Positions 5,801-8,207 of a stretch of DNA of 8,207 nt are shown one piece after another (the first letter of the stretch is position 1; every line of letters starts with the position of its first letter). The stretch is taken from assembly GCA_964401845.1 (NCBI GenBank), contig CAYOAD010000178.1, forward strand, positions 1 to 8,207. The letters are read 5' to 3'. The DNA is from CAYFKJ01 sp964401845. GTDB taxonomy: Bacteria > Pseudomonadota > Alphaproteobacteria > UBA2966. The position numbers and the translations under genes were made by a program. The notes beneath the pieces are model-generated. The model made no database searches, had not been told where the DNA came from, and was given only the letters and a program-made list of their open reading frames with translations.

Positions 5801-6475
5801 ATGTCTTCTAACGTAATTACCGATTACGCCGCGATGCCGATCTCTCTGCGCATCATGACGAGAATACGCAACGTCGTCGACTTCATCGGTCGCTGGGGCT
5901 CCTTCTTCGTCATACCGTTGGTGCTGTTCACCATGTGGGATGTTTTCACCCGCAAACTGATTTGGATTCAGGTCTTTCTGGTGGAACACGTTAGTCAATG
6001 GTTTTCCTCAACATTCCTTCAGGAACTGGAGTGGCACTTCCATACGGCTCTGTTCGCTCTCGTTCTCGGTTACGGTTACGTCCACAACCGCCATGTCCGG
6101 GTCGACCTGGTTCGCGAGCACCTGCAGCTTCGCACCCAGGCTTGGATCGAATTTATCGGCGTCACGTTTTGCATGATCCCTTACACCGCCGTCATCGTTT
6201 ATTTTTCGGCCAAGTACGCTCATGACTCATACGTGGTCAACGAAATTTCGGCGTCATTGGTTGGTCTCTCTCATCGCTGGATCATTAAGTCGGTTCTGTG
6301 TTTCGGACTGCTCACCGCCCTGTTCTCGGGTTTCGCGGTGTGGATCCAATGTTACATGGTGCTTTTCGGCCCCAAGGATCTCCGTTTCGATCTGATGACC
6401 TTGGAGTGGCCCGAAGACGTTGGCGGGAAGAAGCTTAAGGTCGATCTCGCGGAAGAAGCGAAAGCCTACGAATAA
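5801..6475 (+). CDS. dctQ: TRAP transporter small permease subunit (DctQ family)
   Basis: Small inner-membrane subunit that scaffolds DctM and docks the substrate-bound DctP. The 224 residues contain four membrane helices at about 34-50, 78-95, 114-137 and 161-186. Family features are the LQELEWHFHTALFALVLGYG segment starting at 73, the HNRHVRVDLV motif (95-104) and SHRWIIKSV (157-165). A charged cytoplasmic tail of about 30 residues ends the protein. The start is ATG 5801, with a purine-rich site GAGGAAGGA at 5785-5793. An in-frame TTG at 5783 overlaps the dctM stop and lies before this site, so it is less likely. Confidence 0.93.
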   Translation: MSSNVITDYAAMPISLRIMTRIRNVVDFIGRWGSFFVIPLVLFTMWDVFTRKLIWIQVFLVEHVSQWFSSTFLQELEWHFHTALFALVLGYGYVHNRHVRVDLVREHLQLRTQAWIEFIGVTFCMIPYTAVIVYFSAKYAHDSYVVNEISASLVGLSHRWIIKSVLCFGLLTALFSGFAVWIQCYMVLFGPKDLRFDLMTLEWPEDVGGKKLKVDLAEEAKAYE

Positions 6476-6483
6476 AATTTCAT

Positions 6484-6509
6484 TTGGGGTGGTGAGAATG
6501 CCGCCCCAA
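6484..6509 (+). repeat. Hairpin between dctQ and the following membrane-protein gene
   Basis: TTGGGGTGG (6484-6492) pairs with CCGCCCCAA (6501-6509), 9 bp with one T-G wobble and an eight-base loop. It fills most of the 47-base gap and has no T-run after it. It could attenuate or process the transcript before the next gene. Confidence 0.5.
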
Positions 6510-6522
6510 TCAGGGCTCAGCC

Positions 6523-6984
6523 ATGAACCTGCACGACTTCGTCAAGAAATACATCTGGGACGAGGATAAGACGCCCTATTTCAAGAGCGTTGCGCGCCTG
6601 ACCAGGAAGCAGGCCGATAATGAAATCATGATCTATGCCGCTTTTCTCGGCGTCGTGTTCGTCATGATGGAACTGATCTCGGCCTCGGCCTGGAACCAGA
6701 CCGGCGAATTTCAATTCAGCGCCATAGCCTTCTATTGCGCCGTCATTGTCGGTGGCGCCATATGGCTATGGCGGCGAAAGGACGTGCGCGCCGGCTGGCT
6801 TTGCCTGACGGCCCCGATTGCCGCCGCCCTCAATTTCATATTCGACGGCTTGCACGCAGAGCTGCACGACATCGACAAGTACGCGCTCTTGGTTTTCTGC
6901 CTGCTTTGGCTACGCTATAGCGTCCGCGTCATTAATATCTGCCGACGCTACGACACTATGCCGCAGCCCACGCGGCTTGATTAG
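6523..6984 (+). CDS. Conserved-looking four-helix membrane protein of unknown function
   Basis: I cannot assign a function. The 153-residue product starts with a charged, aromatic, soluble segment (FVKKYIWDEDKTPYF at 6-20, then an RLTRKQ basic patch). Four hydrophobic helices follow at about 36-55, 66-84, 90-108 and 118-139, with a short basic tail. A His/Asp/Glu-rich stretch, DGLHAELHDIDKY (108-120), lies between helices 3 and 4. ATG 6523 has AGGG at 6512-6515. The gene is on the same strand 47 bases after dctQ, separated by a hairpin, so it is probably an operon member and may be an accessory of the TRAP complex. This is inferred from position only. Base composition matches its neighbours. 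Confidence 0.75.
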   Translation: MNLHDFVKKYIWDEDKTPYFKSVARLTRKQADNEIMIYAAFLGVVFVMMELISASAWNQTGEFQFSAIAFYCAVIVGGAIWLWRRKDVRAGWLCLTAPIAAALNFIFDGLHAELHDIDKYALLVFCLLWLRYSVRVINICRRYDTMPQPTRLD

Positions 6985-7041
6985 TCGGGGCTCGACAACC
7001 AAAATTCAACTGTAGGCAAAAAAACAATCGAGGATCGAAAA

Positions 7042-7737
7042 ATGCGGGCCAGCGATATCATGACGACGAACGTAATCACCGTGGCCGCCGACATGGCGGT
7101 CGACGAGATTGCCAGAACGCTCATTCAAAAGAACATCAGCGCCGTACCCGTGGTGGACGGGAACGACAACGTCATCGGCATTGTCAGCGAGGGCGATTTG
7201 TGGCGCCGGCCCGAAAATGAAACCGAACGCCATCGCCCGATCTGGCTTAGGCTTTTTGCCGGCGGTCAGGAAGACGCCCGCGAATTCACCAAGACCCACG
7301 GCAAGACCGCCTCGGAAGTCATGACCTCCGACATTATAACGGTCGGTGAGGAAACCAACGTCGGTGAGATCGCCGAGATCCTGGAGAAAAACCGCATCAA
7401 ACGCGTACCTGTGCTGCGCGAGGGTAAGCTGGTCGGTATCGTCAGCCGGGCCAACCTGCTGCACGGTCTGGCCGCCCGCAAGTCGGAAGGCCCCGCCGCC
7501 CCATCCAGCGACGACCGAACGATCCGCGAAAGCATCCTGGCCGCCATCGAAAAGGAAGGATGGGTAAGCCACGGCGCGCTGAACGTCATCGTCACCGACG
7601 CCGCCGTCGAGCTTTGGGGCTGGGTCGAATCAGACGAAGAACGCCAAGCGCTGATGGTGCTGGCGAACGGCGTCGACGGCGTCAAGTCTGTCGAGGATCA
7701 TCTCGGCTCGGTGGCCCCCTGGGTTCACGGCGCCTGA
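7042..7737 (+). CDS. CBS-CBS-BON domain protein
   Basis: Soluble 231-residue protein with two CBS domains, which typically bind adenine nucleotides or similar ligands, and a C-terminal BON domain, often linked to membrane or phospholipid association. CBS1 (about 2-55) contains the segment ISAVPVVDGNDNVIGIVSEG (32-51). CBS2 (about 89-142) contains IKRVPVLREGKLVGIVSRANL (starting at 119). BON (about 158-224) contains ALNVIVTDAAVELWGWVES (179-197) and GVKSVEDHL (213-221). The linker at 56-88 is charged. ATG 7042 has AGGA at 7031-7034. The gene lies 57 bases after the membrane-protein gene, so read-through is possible, but the domain set is common across alphaproteobacteria as a stand-alone stress or energy-sensing protein. 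I see no specific tie to the transporter. Confidence 0.9.
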   Translation: MRASDIMTTNVITVAADMAVDEIARTLIQKNISAVPVVDGNDNVIGIVSEGDLWRRPENETERHRPIWLRLFAGGQEDAREFTKTHGKTASEVMTSDIITVGEETNVGEIAEILEKNRIKRVPVLREGKLVGIVSRANLLHGLAARKSEGPAAPSSDDRTIRESILAAIEKEGWVSHGALNVIVTDAAVELWGWVESDEERQALMVLANGVDGVKSVEDHLGSVAPWVHGA

Positions 7738-7754
7738 TCGAGGAAATTCAGGCG
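7731..7754. terminator. Candidate bidirectional terminator between convergent genes
   Basis: CGCCTGA (7731-7737) and TCAGGCG (7748-7754) form a perfect 7-bp stem with a ten-base loop. The stem contains the stop codons of both convergent genes. The loop side has only short A/T runs and no poly-T follows, so termination strength is doubtful. Confidence 0.35.
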
Positions 7755-8207
7755 GCGCTGGCCGGCAGACATTCCGGACCAATTGGCTCGAAGCTTTTGT
7801 AGCCCAGAATAAATTCGCGGTGACCCAGCGCCTCGGAACAGGTGCGCTGCCCGTCGGCGACCGCCATCACGAGATCTCTGATTTCCTTGCCGACATCGTC
7901 GAGGCTCGCCTTCCCCTCAAGGATGCGGCCGCTGTCGACGTCCATGTCTCCGGACATGCGCCGAAAGGTATCGGGATTGCCGCAAACCTTGATCACTGGG
8001 GAAATAGCCGAGCCGACCACTGACCCTCGGCCGGTGGTAAAGATATTGATGTGTGCCCCGCAAGCCATCAGCTCGGCGATTTCAGCATTGTCGTTAATAT
8101 TGGGGAAGCCGAATTTCACCTCGCCGTCGGGAATGACGTCCAGCAGGTAGAGGCCGCCCGTCGGCGGGATATCGCCAGGTTTGATCAGGCCGACGATGGG
8201 TGAGGCG
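7748..8207 (-). CDS. UxaA (altronate dehydratase)-family protein, C-terminal part (5' end beyond the window)
   Basis: C-terminal 152 residues of a UxaA-family lyase. Family members dehydrate sugar acids such as altronate or galactarate to 2-keto-3-deoxy acids. Reading left from 8206 the frame runs ASPIVGLIKPGD, then TGGLYLLDVIPDGEVKFGF, and then the diagnostic segment HINIFTTGRGSVVGSAISP followed by VIKVCGNPDTFRRMSGDMDV. A C-terminal helix region with CSEALGHREF follows, and the stop is at 7748-7750. The frame is open to the right edge, so the gene starts outside the window; GTG at 8119 is internal. The exact substrate cannot be told from this fragment. It converges on the CBS-BON gene with a 10-base gap and need not belong to the mevalonate/TRAP unit. 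Confidence 0.88.
   Translation of the reverse strand, partial: ASPIVGLIKPGDIPPTGGLYLLDVIPDGEVKFGFPNINDNAEIAELMACGAHINIFTTGRGSVVGSAISPVIKVCGNPDTFRRMSGDMDVDSGRILEGKASLDDVGKEIRDLVMAVADGQRTCSEALGHREFILGYKSFEPIGPECLPASAA

Overview
The window looks like chromosomal DNA of a free-living alphaproteobacterium, probably Rhodospirillales-like. The evidence is high GC, an MlaE permease with a fused STAS domain, a TakP-type TRAP transporter, a CBS-CBS-BON protein and a split UxaA-type protein. This placement rests on gene content and style, not on a marker gene. I see no rRNA, tRNA, CRISPR array, insertion sequence or phage gene. Every gap between genes is under 300 bases.

Layout. (1) 2-751, minus strand, cut by the left edge: a lipid-transport ABC permease (STAS + MlaE). 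(2) Divergent from it, 890-1606 plus: a YhhN/TMEM86-family membrane protein. Its stop overlaps the start of (3) 1603-2913 plus: a complete class II (degradative-type) HMG-CoA reductase with all catalytic residues. (4) 2914-3105: a regulatory gap with a weak terminator candidate, three GTTCGG repeats and a perfect 14-bp palindrome. (5) 3106-6475 plus: a complete TRAP transporter in the order binding protein (P), large membrane subunit (M), small membrane subunit (Q). Three consecutive RNA hairpins lie in the 254-base gap between P and M. (6) 6523-6984 plus: a small four-helix membrane protein of unknown function. (7) 7042-7737 plus: a CBS-CBS-BON protein. (8) 7748-8207, minus strand, cut by the right edge: the C-terminal part of a UxaA (altronate dehydratase)-family protein, convergent with (7).

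How the genes may work together. Class II HMG-CoA reductases of the Pseudomonas mevalonii type oxidise mevalonate to HMG-CoA for use as a carbon source. A complete high-affinity organic-acid importer directly downstream on the same strand suggests that the locus imports and catabolises mevalonate or a related branched hydroxy acid. This is an inference from adjacency. The HMG-CoA lyase and acetoacetate-activating enzymes needed to finish the pathway are not in this window, and the two units are separated by a probable promoter region. The YhhN gene is translationally coupled to the reductase and faces a phospholipid-transport permease, which hints at a membrane-lipid connection that I cannot resolve. 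The flanking CBS-BON and UxaA genes look unrelated.
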